A stretch of 64,000 nt of DNA, taken from Ornithinibacillus bavariensis (GTDB taxonomy: Bacteria; Bacillota; Bacilli; Bacillales; Amphibacillaceae). The notes beneath the pieces are model-generated. The model did no database searches. It saw only the letters and a program-made list of their open reading frames with translations, and was not told the DNA's origin. How positions within the stretch are numbered: position 1 is the stretch's first letter; each line of letters begins with the position of its first letter. The translations under genes and the position numbers were made by a program. Positions 17,003 to 24,562 of the stretch are shown one piece after another. The stretch is taken from the NCBI RefSeq assembly GCF_050433565.1, contig NZ_JBNPWZ010000005.1, positions 1 through 64,000 of the forward strand, read 5' to 3'.

Positions 17003-17037
17003 AAAAAACGCTTGGATAAATCTCCAAACGTTTTTTT
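17003..17037 (+). terminator. Terminator between transposase and passenger gene
   Basis: An imperfect stem (AAACGCTTGGA with TCCAAACGTTT, one mismatch) is followed by seven Ts. A-rich sequence on the other side lets it serve both convergent genes of the IS. Confidence 0.7.
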
Positions 17038-17053
17038 ACCGTATTTAAAATCA

Positions 17054-17332
17054 CTACACGAAAAATGTGAAGGGATAAAAGATATAATAGTCATCTACGT
17101 TGTGTATTAATGGATTCCAAACGACATATGAAACAACACAGATTGCAATAGAAATACCAATAAGTCTGGAAGTTTTCATTCCTTTTCTTAGCAACTTAAA
17201 TGATATAGCCAAACCAAATAACAAAAGTAAAATCGCTCCAAATAACACATATAATCCAATCGAAAATCCAGAGATAAAACTTAGAAAATAAATAACTAAA
17301 GCACCTAAATAGAACCAAAGGGAAACCTTCAT
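17054..17332 (-). CDS. IS passenger gene: small three-helix membrane protein
   Basis: A 92-residue protein with three membrane segments (about residues 5-22, 27-47, 57-75) and short basic loops. It lies wholly inside the IS ends and is read against the transposase. A TAGGAGGGG site precedes its ATG, so it is likely translated. I recognise no family. Passenger genes are known in some IS1595 groups; this one has no sign of antibiotic-resistance or regulatory motifs. It may be a captured host gene, or may affect transposition or host fitness. Confidence 0.7.
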   Translation of the reverse strand: MKVSLWFYLGALVIYFLSFISGFSIGLYVLFGAILLLLFGLAISFKLLRKGMKTSRLIGISIAICVVSYVVWNPLIHNVDDYYIFYPFTFFV

Positions 17333-17478
17333 TTTTACCCCTCCTAAAAGTTACTTGTTATTTCTAATTTATCATATTCAAACCTTTATACAATTACTAT
17401 TTAATTCCTTTTATATCTTTATTATATCACAATGTTTATTTTTCACCTTAAAAAGCAACAAAGTTTACGAAAACAGCC

Positions 17479-17486
17479 TTTATTAA
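17479..17486. repeat. Target-site duplication, right copy
   Basis: TTTATTAA directly follows the right inverted repeat and is identical to the left copy. Confidence 0.9.
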
Positions 17487-17507
17487 AGAAAAAAAGAATA
17501 AAAAATT

Positions 17508-17537
17508 GAAAAAAGCACCGTTTTTTGCGGTGCTTGC
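17508..17537 (-). terminator. Terminator of the yqgW-like gene
   Basis: AAGCACCG (17513-17520) pairs with CGGTGCTT (17528-17535). Read on the minus strand the stem is followed by a T run, so it ends the transcript of the minus-strand gene that follows. Confidence 0.8.
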
Positions 17538-17563
17538 ATTAGTTCAATATCAATATCTTGAAC

Positions 17564-17743
17564 TTATAGAGAATCCTTCAAGACTTTTACAATAGTTGCA
17601 ATAGAGAAAAATCCAAAAACAAGAACAGTTAATCCGGAAAACCCTAATGCAAAATAGTTTCTATATTTCATTTGACGAACTACGGAAACAAGCGCAACGA
17701 TTGCGACAACTAGAAAAATAATACCTAAAACAATATGTCTCAT
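17564..17743 (-). CDS. yqgW: Small membrane protein, YqgW/DUF2759-like
   Basis: A 59-residue protein with two membrane segments joined by a short basic loop (RQMKYRNYFALGFSG), the layout of DUF2759. The frame extends six codons further upstream to 17761, but that ATG overlaps the TTAGGAGGT ribosome binding site serving the ATG at 17743, which is therefore chosen. It lies between the LTA synthase gene and yqgX, as I recall for yqgW. No function is known. Confidence 0.75.
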   Translation of the reverse strand: MRHIVLGIIFLVVAIVALVSVVRQMKYRNYFALGFSGLTVLVFGFFSIATIVKVLKDSL

Positions 17744-17917
17744 ACTATTACCTCCTAACATTTCTAGCGATAATTATTGTTTGTTTGTTTTTAAAAAACA
17801 TTTATATTAATATGTATCTTACTAACACATTTATTCTAGTATAAAAAAATTCATTTGTCGAGGAAATCAAGTGCTTTTTCAAAAAACTGTCTGATTTCTT
17901 CACAGAGGGGGGCACAA

Positions 17918-18544
17918 ATGCAAATCAACGGTTTTTCGCTTGGTCCTTTAGGGACAAATTGTTACATAGTATATCACGGTAACCAAGCCATCATCATTGA
18001 TCCAGGAGAAGAGGCTAATCGGATAATGGAATGGTTAACAGAAAACAAATTGGTTCCCTTAGCAATTCTTCTAACACATGCACATTTTGATCATATAGGT
18101 GCGGTAGAAGATTTAAGAAATCACTTCACTATTCCGGTGTATGTACACCCTAATGAAGCAAGCTGGCTGAGTGAGCCAAGCTTAAATGGTTCAGTATTGT
18201 TTCTACGTAAAGAAGTTAAAACGCGGGAAGCTGAAATTCTAATTGAACCTGGCTTACTGCAAATAGGACCTTTTGAATTTGAAATCCTATATACACCTGG
18301 ACATTCTCCTGGTAGTGTAAGCTTCTATTGGAAAAAGGAGAAAAAGCTCATAAGTGGTGATGTTCTCTTTAACCAGGGGATTGGAAGAACCGACTTACCA
18401 GGTGGGGACTTTAATGTTTTAAAGGAATCGATTCTTTATAAATTATATCAGCTTCCAGATGATATAACAGTTTATCCAGGACATGGACCAAGTACGACTA
18501 TTGGTGATGAAAAGAGACTGAATCCTTTTATACGTCCAGTTTAA
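17918..18544 (+). CDS. yqgX: Metallo-beta-lactamase-fold hydrolase YqgX (glyoxalase II-like)
   Basis: The 208-residue cytosolic enzyme has the metal motif THAHFDH, then the YTPGHSPG histidine, SGDVLF aspartate and YPGHGP histidine, the full set for a binuclear glyoxalase II-like thioesterase. The frame is open upstream to a TTG at 17855, but the ATG at 17918 has a GAGGGGGG site and starts with the family-typical MQINGFSLGPLGTNCY. It probably hydrolyses thioesters such as S-lactoyl-bacillithiol; that substrate is inference. It converges with the yqgY-like gene on a shared terminator. Confidence 0.9.
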   Translation: MQINGFSLGPLGTNCYIVYHGNQAIIIDPGEEANRIMEWLTENKLVPLAILLTHAHFDHIGAVEDLRNHFTIPVYVHPNEASWLSEPSLNGSVLFLRKEVKTREAEILIEPGLLQIGPFEFEILYTPGHSPGSVSFYWKKEKKLISGDVLFNQGIGRTDLPGGDFNVLKESILYKLYQLPDDITVYPGHGPSTTIGDEKRLNPFIRPV

Positions 18545-18552
18545 GGCAAACA

Positions 18553-18597
18553 AAAAAACCCTGCAGGTTAAACCAATATGTATACGCAGGGTTTTTT
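18553..18597. terminator. Bidirectional terminator between yqgX and yqgY
   Basis: AAAAAACCCTGC (18553-18564) pairs perfectly with GCAGGGTTTTTT (18586-18597), giving T runs on both strands between two convergent genes. Confidence 0.88.
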
Positions 18598-18602
18598 GTA
18601 TT

Positions 18603-18845
18603 TTAATGCCCAAAGCCAGGCACTAAAATAAATTCTGAATACCATGTAAAACCAATCATGAAAACAGTACAATAAGCTCCGAACAAGTACATATACATAC
18701 GCTCAGATAACTTCAAGTAACTTACTGTTAGGAAAAATACTGTTTGAACTAGGAAAAGTATTGATACGTTGAACATTCCACCAACATAGAACATGACAGT
18801 GAAAATTCCAGTCCAAAAGCCCAGGACACGAAACATTCGATCCAT
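18603..18845 (-). CDS. yqgY: DUF2626 membrane protein, YqgY-like
   Basis: An 80-residue, highly hydrophobic protein with three membrane segments, starting MDRMFRVLGFWTGIFTVMF and ending VPGFGH. This start, length and location between yqgX and comGG match the DUF2626 family. A GGAGGGG site precedes the ATG. Its function is unknown. It lies 114 bases downstream of comGG on the same strand, so it may receive comG read-through. Confidence 0.85.
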   Translation of the reverse strand: MDRMFRVLGFWTGIFTVMFYVGGMFNVSILFLVQTVFFLTVSYLKLSERMYMYLFGAYCTVFMIGFTWYSEFILVPGFGH

Positions 18846-18959
18846 TATTTCCCCTCCTTTATGATGTCGCTATCATTGTTATTATATACGAGTAATGGAA
18901 TAAAGTAAACGAATCATGTAATTAGCCTAGGACTATGATGCATAGCCCATCAAAATAGC

Positions 18960-19364
18960 TTATTCTTTAGTATCATCCAGATCGAATAAATTATGTGATT
19001 CAGAATCTAATTTTAACGATTTTGTGACAGAAGTGTGAAAGCCATTATTCGTTTCAATAAGTACATGAATATGTAGCGTAGATTTATCGATAATAATAGG
19101 AGTTATTTCAACGGTTCCATTTGGAAAATGGTATATCCGCTTCTCATCATTAGCTAAATGATGTCCTTTGGAAATAAACTCTGTGTATCCCATTTGAAAT
19201 AGAGTTTCTGCGTGAACCTGCTCAATGATATTCTTCGTCATATGCATATCTTGCCAGTAAGCTACAATCGTGCTTGAAAGATATAACAGGACTAATGCCG
19301 AAATAATTAACACAGACGGGAGAATAAAACCATTTTTATGGATAGAAGTTAATTTTCTTTTCAT
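18960..19364 (-). CDS. comGG: Competence pseudopilus protein ComGG
   Basis: The 134-residue protein has an N-terminal basic segment (MKRKLTSIHKNGF) followed by a pilin-like hydrophobic helix (ILPSVLIISALVLLYLSSTIVAYW) and a variable soluble domain. It is the last gene of the comG operon and overlaps comGF by 29 bases. ComGG is a minor pseudopilin that lacks a clear prepilin processing site in B. subtilis and works with ComGD/GE/GF. Assignment rests mainly on operon position and N-terminal helix, since the family is poorly conserved. Confidence 0.85.
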   Translation of the reverse strand: MKRKLTSIHKNGFILPSVLIISALVLLYLSSTIVAYWQDMHMTKNIIEQVHAETLFQMGYTEFISKGHHLANDEKRIYHFPNGTVEITPIIIDKSTLHIHVLIETNNGFHTSVTKSLKLDSESHNLFDLDDTKE

Positions 19365-19752
19365 AGGTATATCCTTTTTTATCAGTTATCGTAACAATAA
19401 ATCCACTAGCTTCTTCTGCAAATTGGATTTTTTTAATTTTTCGTAGATAAATTTCGTGTCCTTGTCCGTTAACCTGTCTGCGAATATTATCTCCATAAAG
19501 TTCAATGGTAATTAAATCCTCCTTAGCTCTTAACGTTATCCTTCCATCGCGATGTACAAATAATTCAGATGCTTGTATGACCTCTTGTTGAAGGAAAAAG
19601 AAAAACTGCTGTATCGAAATTTCTCGGTAGTAAGAATGGTTTTTCATAGTCTTTAAAATAGCTGCTTCAATAGGGATACACATAATAAGTATCGTTAAGA
19701 TAAACAGTATCGTATAAAAAGTGAATCCTTTCTCCTTATTTTTGCTTTCCAT
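19336..19752 (-). CDS. comGF: Competence pseudopilus protein ComGF
   Basis: The 138-residue protein starts MESKNKEKGFTFYTILFILT, a prepilin leader with processing expected between Gly and Phe. The frame extends upstream to 19800, but the ATG at 19752 follows a GAGGAG site by about 10 bases and gives a normal short leader, so it is preferred. ComGF is a minor pseudopilin required for assembly of the transformation pilus. It overlaps comGE and comGG, as typical for this tightly packed operon. Confidence 0.87.
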   Translation of the reverse strand: MESKNKEKGFTFYTILFILTILIMCIPIEAAILKTMKNHSYYREISIQQFFFFLQQEVIQASELFVHRDGRITLRAKEDLITIELYGDNIRRQVNGQGHEIYLRKIKKIQFAEEASGFIVTITDKKGYTYEKKINFYP

Positions 19753-20071
19753 AAATACAAATCTCCTCATTACGATTTCTGATGTTTGTCCAAGTTGCAC
19801 AACCCTTTATTAACCTAGATTCGGTATTGGTGAATTCAAATGTTGTGACTACTGAATCTAGGAATACTTTACGAGTCGTTGGAAAATCGTTTTTCATTAG
19901 CACAGACTGTAACTCATCATGTAAGAGAAGAACGATTTGTCGTTTGTGGCTAAGTGCTTCTTTCTCATAGGATACAAATGAAGCAAGTGGCAGAAAGGAT
20001 GTGGCGACGAGCACTAATATACCCAGAGAAACGAATGCTTCTATCACGGAAAATCCATTACTGTTTTTCAA
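19736..20071 (-). CDS. comGE: Competence pseudopilin ComGE
   Basis: The likely start is a TTG at 20071 giving MKNSNGFSVIEAFVSLGILV, a classical prepilin leader cut before Phe with the +5 Glu (FSVIE). An AAAGGA site lies about 10 bases upstream. The frame extends further to an ATG at 20104, well inside comGD, which would give an unusually long leader. ComGE is a minor pseudopilin of the DNA-uptake pilus. The start choice is moderately certain. Confidence 0.83.
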   Translation of the reverse strand: MKNSNGFSVIEAFVSLGILVLVATSFLPLASFVSYEKEALSHKRQIVLLLHDELQSVLMKNDFPTTRKVFLDSVVTTFEFTNTESRLIKGCATWTNIRNRNEEICIYGKQK

Positions 20072-20486
20072 GATAACCACGTCCTTTCCCAAGTGGAAAT
20101 ACATATCTGTAGGTATTATTAGGAGTTTTCAAAGAAATCGTTCCTGCTTTTCGAATAGTCCCATTTTCATTAAAGGAAATGGAATCGAGCTTTCTACGGT
20201 CCAATGTCCAATTGCTTGGGAGATCCCTAATGATTGATTGCTGATCTGGCTCAACGATGATGTATTTATTTTCCTGAAGAATGATACGGAAATTCTTAGT
20301 AGAACCAATGGCTTGATTTTGAATATAAAGTATATCGTTTTCCATTCTTTCCAAAATCTTCTCCTCGTTCTTTTTAGCAAGTAAGGAGTGCATCGTAGGT
20401 ACACTTAAGCTTAGTAAAATTGCTAATACAGAAAGTGTGACCAATACCTCTAAAAGGGAGAATCCTACCTCGTTTGCCATCTTCAT
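20058..20486 (-). CDS. comGD: Competence pseudopilin ComGD
   Basis: The 142-residue protein begins MKMANEVGFSLLEVLVTLSV, a type IV prepilin leader with Gly/Phe cleavage and Glu at +5, then a soluble domain. Its ATG overlaps the comGC stop (TAATG), indicating translational coupling. ComGD is a minor pseudopilin thought to initiate or cap the competence pilus after cleavage by ComC. Confidence 0.9.
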   Translation of the reverse strand: MKMANEVGFSLLEVLVTLSVLAILLSLSVPTMHSLLAKKNEEKILERMENDILYIQNQAIGSTKNFRIILQENKYIIVEPDQQSIIRDLPSNWTLDRRKLDSISFNENGTIRKAGTISLKTPNNTYRYVFPLGKGRGYLEKQ

Positions 20487-20800
20487 TAATCGGGTGCCGA
20501 AACCTTTCCTGTAGCTGCAGAGTAAATTAGTTTGGATTCGGTGTTAGAGCAGTACGTTTGATTTTTTCGAATATAATTTTCTGTGACTAATTCCTCAAGA
20601 TTCTTTGGATACGTATATTTTTCTAAATAAAATGCGTCAATCTGCGTTTGGACGACTGATACTAATGCTTCACACCCTTTACTTTGAACATCTTTACTCT
20701 TATTCCCTAAATTAGGAATGATTAATATCATTAGAACAGACACAATCATAAGAACGATTAGCATTTCTATTAATGTAAAACCTTTTTGATTTCTGAACAT
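20486..20800 (-). CDS. comGC: Major competence pseudopilin ComGC
   Basis: The 104-residue prepilin has the leader MFRNQKGFTLIEMLIVLMI with cleavage expected after Gly7 and Glu at +5. Two cysteines in the soluble part (in KGCEAL and QTYCSN) match the intramolecular disulfide of ComGC made by BdbD/BdbC. The frame reaches an ATG at 20818 that overlaps the comGB stop (ATGA), but that codon is part of the GAGGAGAAG ribosome binding site serving the ATG at 20800, so the shorter form is chosen. It is the main subunit of the pilus that captures DNA. Confidence 0.92.
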   Translation of the reverse strand: MFRNQKGFTLIEMLIVLMIVSVLMILIIPNLGNKSKDVQSKGCEALVSVVQTQIDAFYLEKYTYPKNLEELVTENYIRKNQTYCSNTESKLIYSAATGKVSAPD

Positions 20801-20814
20801 AAATTTTCTTCTCC

Positions 20815-21867
20815 TCATATTGTTTCAATTATTTGATACATAGGCCACATTAATGATAAGTAAATGAGAATCACGACTAAGCCCAATAAAATAAAAAAGA
20901 CAGGCTGTATATAGGTAATGGTTCGCATTATCTTTTGGTGGAGATCATCAGTTAAAAAGGTGGCATAGACAGCTAGATCCTTTTCAAGTGTATCGGCATT
21001 ACTGTTTTTTTGGAAAATAGAGGCCAGCTCTTGCTTAATGAAGCTAAAATTGTGTAACAACAGGGATAGGTGAATTCCTTGGTTTAATCCATCGATTAAT
21101 ATATGGGCATAATGAGAAACAATATTCTGCTTGGGCTGTTCTTTTAAAATTAATAAGACGTCCTTAATGGAAATACCCGTTTGGAGTAACGAGCTAATAT
21201 GTGTTGCTAGCAGAAATGATGTATTTAGTGTGATATAGCTGCGGTAAATTGGGATCATTTTTATGACCTTCAGCTGTATTTCCATGGGGATTTTATATTG
21301 GAAGTGGTTCCAGCTCAAACGAATAGTAAGGACGAATAGGATAACGAAAAGAAATCCGTAATACAAAAAAGCTGAGATGGTAATCATTGTCGTTATAAGC
21401 ATCGAATGTTCACTGCCTTGTTCCGTTAAGGTTAATAGATTGGGTAGAACGGAATGTTGGATAAAGAAAAATAGAAAGGAGAAAACAACGATTAATATTA
21501 GAGGATAGCGTATTACTTGTGTGAATTTTTTACTGTATTCAATACGCCTTTCAAATATTTCTACTGTCTTTTGAATATTGCTTTCTAAATCTCCATATTC
21601 CTTGGATAATGCTAAGAACGAAATGACAATAGGATGAAATTTCATTTTTTCTAAAGCGAGAGGAAAAGAATTACCATCGCGTAGAAGTACGATTATCTGA
21701 TTTGCGGTAGAGGATATTGTTTTATCCCATTGTAATACCTCAAGTGCTTCATTTAATGAATACCCAATTGATAAAGCTCTAGATAATCGCTTAAGAAATC
21801 TTAGCTGCATAATGGGCTTTAATGTGGTATTAGAAGCTCTCATATGTGTCATAGGAAATAAACCCAT
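20815..21867 (-). CDS. comGB: Competence pilus assembly membrane protein ComGB
   Basis: The 350-residue protein has two GspF-type modules, each followed by membrane helices (near residues 115-140, 160-185 and 325-345), as in the inner-membrane platform of type II secretion and type IV pili. It overlaps comGA by 38 bases. The start at 21867 has an AGAAGG site 9 bases upstream on the minus strand; ATGs at 21852 and 21843 have none. ComGB anchors the pilus and couples it to the ATPase ComGA. Confidence 0.92.
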   Translation of the reverse strand: MGLFPMTHMRASNTTLKPIMQLRFLKRLSRALSIGYSLNEALEVLQWDKTISSTANQIIVLLRDGNSFPLALEKMKFHPIVISFLALSKEYGDLESNIQKTVEIFERRIEYSKKFTQVIRYPLILIVVFSFLFFFIQHSVLPNLLTLTEQGSEHSMLITTMITISAFLYYGFLFVILFVLTIRLSWNHFQYKIPMEIQLKVIKMIPIYRSYITLNTSFLLATHISSLLQTGISIKDVLLILKEQPKQNIVSHYAHILIDGLNQGIHLSLLLHNFSFIKQELASIFQKNSNADTLEKDLAVYATFLTDDLHQKIMRTITYIQPVFFILLGLVVILIYLSLMWPMYQIIETI

Positions 21868-22840
21868 ATATAAATGCCTTCTTTCTCATGTGATGAAAGG
21901 ATTGCTTATTATTTGTAATACTCGATAGCTCCCCATTTATGGCTTGACCCAACAGATTTCCTTCCAATATCTCAAGTATGGCAGCACGTTTCTTTTCAGT
22001 AGCCTTTGGTAAAATTGGCAGCAGTTGAATGGAGGCGACCCCAATTAATGATTGCTTAAGGTCTGAAGCAGAGAGTCCCATTTCTTGAAGACGTTGTATC
22101 GTACCTGGGGTATTTTTTGCATGGATGGTACTAAGAACTAAGTGTCCAGTAAGTGAAGCTTCAAATGCAAATTGGGCTGTTTGTTTATCGCGAATCTCAC
22201 CAACCATAATGATATCAGGATCATGTCTTAGTGCAGCCTTTAACCCGGATTGATAGGTGATTCCCGCTTTTTCATTAACCTGTACTTGTAAAATGTCGTC
22301 AATATTCTTTTCAATCGGATCCTCAAGGGTAATGGTTTGATAGGATTTTTCTTTGATGACAGATTCAAGAAGTGCATATAGGGTAGTTGTTTTGCCACTG
22401 CCTGTGGGTCCTGAAAATAGGATTAAACCAGCTTTATGAAGCATCCAGGACTTCACCTTGTTTAATTGAAATTGAAATAAGAATAATTGATCAAGGGAGA
22501 GTTGTTTATCCTGAGGAAGTATGCGTATTGCTAGGCTTTCCTTTTGGTTAACGGGGAGGGTGGAAAGGCGTAAGAAATAGTGTTTACCATGAACTTGATG
22601 GGCAATGATTCCATTTTGGGGTTTTCTAATTTCACCAATATCCATTCCTGATGTAAACTTATAATACGTGAGTAAGAAATCGAACTGGGAGGAAGTAATC
22701 GTCTGGAGTAGAAGTCTTTCACCTTGTACTCGGATGTAAATAGTTGTTTCAGACTCGAAGGGGTAAAAGTGGATATCGGTGGCATCTCTTGCAATGGCAG
22801 TTGAGAGGATTCGCTGCGAAAGTCGTTCAGCAGGATTCAA
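21830..22840 (-). CDS. comGA: Competence pilus assembly ATPase ComGA
   Basis: The 336-residue GspE/PilB-type ATPase has Walker A FSGPTGSGKTTTL (Lys150), the Asp box, Walker B IIMVGEIRD and the His box region LSTIHAKNT. It powers pseudopilus extension and in B. subtilis also restrains growth in competent cells. It begins with TTG (22838-22840) behind a GGAGGTG site. It is the first gene of the comG operon and is divergent from aroK. No textbook double ComK box (AAAA-N5-TTTT) is visible upstream; one half-like AT-box with one mismatch is present. The four zinc cysteines of some PilB-like ATPases are absent, as usual for ComGA. Confidence 0.95.
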   Translation of the reverse strand: MNPAERLSQRILSTAIARDATDIHFYPFESETTIYIRVQGERLLLQTITSSQFDFLLTYYKFTSGMDIGEIRKPQNGIIAHQVHGKHYFLRLSTLPVNQKESLAIRILPQDKQLSLDQLFLFQFQLNKVKSWMLHKAGLILFSGPTGSGKTTTLYALLESVIKEKSYQTITLEDPIEKNIDDILQVQVNEKAGITYQSGLKAALRHDPDIIMVGEIRDKQTAQFAFEASLTGHLVLSTIHAKNTPGTIQRLQEMGLSASDLKQSLIGVASIQLLPILPKATEKKRAAILEILEGNLLGQAINGELSSITNNKQSFHHMRKKAFIYGFISYDTYESF

Positions 22841-22937
22841 GTCAAAACACCTCCAATATATTGTACAGCTATCTATTCGACATTCATTTACGAAATCCTT
22901 CTTTTTTTATAAAAATAGTTAAAAAGGATGTTGCAAA

Positions 22938-23429
22938 TTGCAAATCATATATTTAATTGGATTTATGGGTAGTGGAAAAACTACAGTAGGACGGGCATTA
23001 AGTGAAGCAATGCAGGAACAGGCAGTAGATATTGATGTAGAGATTGAGAGTAGACTCGGAAAAAAAATTGTTGATATCTTTCAAGATGAAGGAGAATGTG
23101 GATTTCGCATACATGAGACAGCAACATTACGCTCCTTGCAGCATATACCAATTATTTCAACAGGTGGAGGAATTGTAGAACGCCAAGAGAATATTACATA
23201 TATGAAGGAAACAGGGGTAATTGTTTATTTAAAAGCTTCTTATGAACTCATCGCGAAAAGACTCTCTGGGGATTCCTCTAGACCGCTTTGGCAGGGAAAC
23301 CAGGAAAAACGTGCATTATATCAAAGACGGATTACGATGTACGCAGCATGTGCAGATGTTACAGTTGATTGTAATAAGCTGACATTAGAAGAACAAGTAG
23401 ATTTTATTCTCTCTCAAGTAAAGGTATAA
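22938..23429 (+). CDS. aroK: Shikimate kinase
   Basis: The 163-residue kinase phosphorylates shikimate in aromatic amino acid synthesis. It shows the P-loop GFMGSGKTTVG (residues 7-17), the DID substrate-binding motif, the FRIHE segment and STGGGIV, all typical of AroK. The lid carries SRPLWQ. The start is a TTG behind an AAAAAGGATG site. It is divergent from comGA, with only 97 bases between the starts. The rest of the shikimate genes are not nearby. Confidence 0.92.
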   Translation: MQIIYLIGFMGSGKTTVGRALSEAMQEQAVDIDVEIESRLGKKIVDIFQDEGECGFRIHETATLRSLQHIPIISTGGGIVERQENITYMKETGVIVYLKASYELIAKRLSGDSSRPLWQGNQEKRALYQRRITMYAACADVTVDCNKLTLEEQVDFILSQVKV

Positions 23430-23484
23430 ACAATTTTTACAATGTAAAAAATAAGAATAATCCTACCTAAAAGAGGTGATACCC

Positions 23485-23670
23485 ATAAAAGGAAATGATT
23501 ATGTGAAATTTATGACAGAACAAGTTGTATCATATATCGATTTGCCAAAGGAAGAAAGAAAGAAGAGAAAAACGGATTTAAAAGCTCAAAAAAATCATCC
23601 ACCGATTGGTAATAGATGGTTTGGCGTATTACCTGTTGCCATTCGGTTCTTCTTTAAAAAAGCAAATTGA
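23485..23670 (+). CDS. yqzE: YqzE family protein, apparently started by AUA
   Basis: The 61-residue product (M)KGNDYVKFMTEQVVSYID... matches YqzE, a small protein found next to comG in Bacillus; B. subtilis YqzE, as I recall it, begins MKTNDYVKYLT. The codon at the aligned start is ATA (23485-23487), 8 bases after an AGAGG site. The only upstream in-frame standard start is a GTG at 23476, which lies inside that ribosome binding site. An AUA start or a G-to-A change in the start codon is therefore likely. The protein has a C-terminal hydrophobic helix (WFGVLPVAIRFFFKK). Its function is unknown. Confidence 0.75.
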   Translation: MKGNDYVKFMTEQVVSYIDLPKEERKKRKTDLKAQKNHPPIGNRWFGVLPVAIRFFFKKAN

Positions 23671-23682
23671 AACGATTTTGCT

Positions 23683-23732
23683 CAAAAAATGGTCTGACTC
23701 TTCGAAATAGATGCTTATAGAGTCAGACCATT
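23683..23732 (-). terminator. Terminator of the yqhG/helicase pair
   Basis: A stem of about 13-14 bp (23688-23702 with 23719-23732) is followed by TTTTTTGAG on the minus strand, so it ends the minus-strand transcript; on the plus strand the tail is poorer but could still end yqzE. Confidence 0.8.
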
Positions 23733-23782
23733 TATCATGTTAGTCATTCTTAAATGAAAATGTATGTTAATGGTTTACCCAA

Positions 23783-24562
23783 CTACTTCTGCTCCATATA
23801 AAAAATCCCACCATTTATAACCGAAACCCTAATCTTAGGGTGATATCGTTCCTTTAAATCCGCTAGTTCTTTATCCATTTGTTCGCGTTCTTCCTCTGAA
23901 CTGTCTTCGTAAAAATGCTTCAGCAGCTCTATTTCGTTTTGGAGCGCTTCTAAGGAATCCTTTGCCCATTTATGATCTTGGTCGTTAATATACTGGTTGA
24001 TTACTGTTAGAATCCGTTTATAGCCACTAATTGGTTTAATTAGTGGCGTGATGGTATAGCAATAGTCAGAGATCTGCATTTGAAAATCTTGTTGCTGTAA
24101 AAATTCCATCATGTCTATTTTCATCATGCCATTAATTAAATTTAGTCCGATGGAAAAAACTTCATCTTTATTATGTTTTCCGATATAGCTTAATTTCATA
24201 TTAACAACTAACCATGGGTGTAGCGCAGTGTTATTGTTGGTATTTACTACCTGGAATAGTCTTGTAAATCGTTCGTTATCACGGAGGTGTCTTAGGATTT
24301 GCTGAAGCCTTGGACTACCAAAATGAATCCGTTCTCCTTTTACATCGGTTTGCTCCTGATTGGTGATTAACGTAAGTTGCATTGGATCACCATCTCTCCC
24401 CATTTTTTTAGTATAATGCCAATAGAAAGGGCGATTCATTAGGGCGCGGTCCATTTTTTCATTTAATTGAATTTGCAAGATACCATCGTGATTGGATAAG
24501 ATTTCACAGTGGTGAGCAGAAAAATATTCCTGTAAAAAAGTGTTAAGGTTAGATATTGCCAT
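23783..24562 (-). CDS. yqhG: YqhG family protein
   Basis: A 259-residue cytosolic protein starting MAISNLNTFLQEYFSAHHCEI, with the family-typical RPFYWHYTKKMG segment near residue 45 and a long acidic coiled-coil stretch near residues 200-240. It overlaps the end of the SNF2 helicase gene by 14 bases, so the two are translated together. YqhG and YqhH are neighbours in B. subtilis, and the role of the pair is unknown; the tight coupling suggests a helicase accessory factor, which is inference. Confidence 0.85.
   Translation of the reverse strand: MAISNLNTFLQEYFSAHHCEILSNHDGILQIQLNEKMDRALMNRPFYWHYTKKMGRDGDPMQLTLITNQEQTDVKGERIHFGSPRLQQILRHLRDNERFTRLFQVVNTNNNTALHPWLVVNMKLSYIGKHNKDEVFSIGLNLINGMMKIDMMEFLQQQDFQMQISDYCYTITPLIKPISGYKRILTVINQYINDQDHKWAKDSLEALQNEIELLKHFYEDSSEEEREQMDKELADLKERYHPKIRVSVINGGIFYMEQK

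Larger units (their letters stand above)
15907..17478 (+). mobile_element. Complete IS1595-family insertion sequence with passenger gene
   Basis: The 1572-bp element is bounded by imperfect terminal inverted repeats: the left end GGCTGTTTTCGTA... (15907-15933) matches the reverse complement of the right end (17452-17478) at 24 of 27 positions. It is flanked by an 8-bp TTTATTAA duplication. It carries a full-length transposase on the plus strand and a small membrane-protein gene on the minus strand, with a terminator between them. The transposase is uninterrupted and the ends are well matched, so the insertion looks recent and possibly still mobile. It landed between the LTA synthase gene and the yqgW-like gene without breaking a gene. 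Confidence 0.93.

Noticed and set aside
17100..17291. Plus-strand 63-codon frame inside the IS
   Set aside because: It is the antisense of the passenger gene, which has the ribosome binding site.
22841..22937. ComK double AT-box before comGA
   Set aside because: Only one imperfect AAAA-N5-TTTT-like box is visible; I could not support a two-box ComK site, so it is not annotated.
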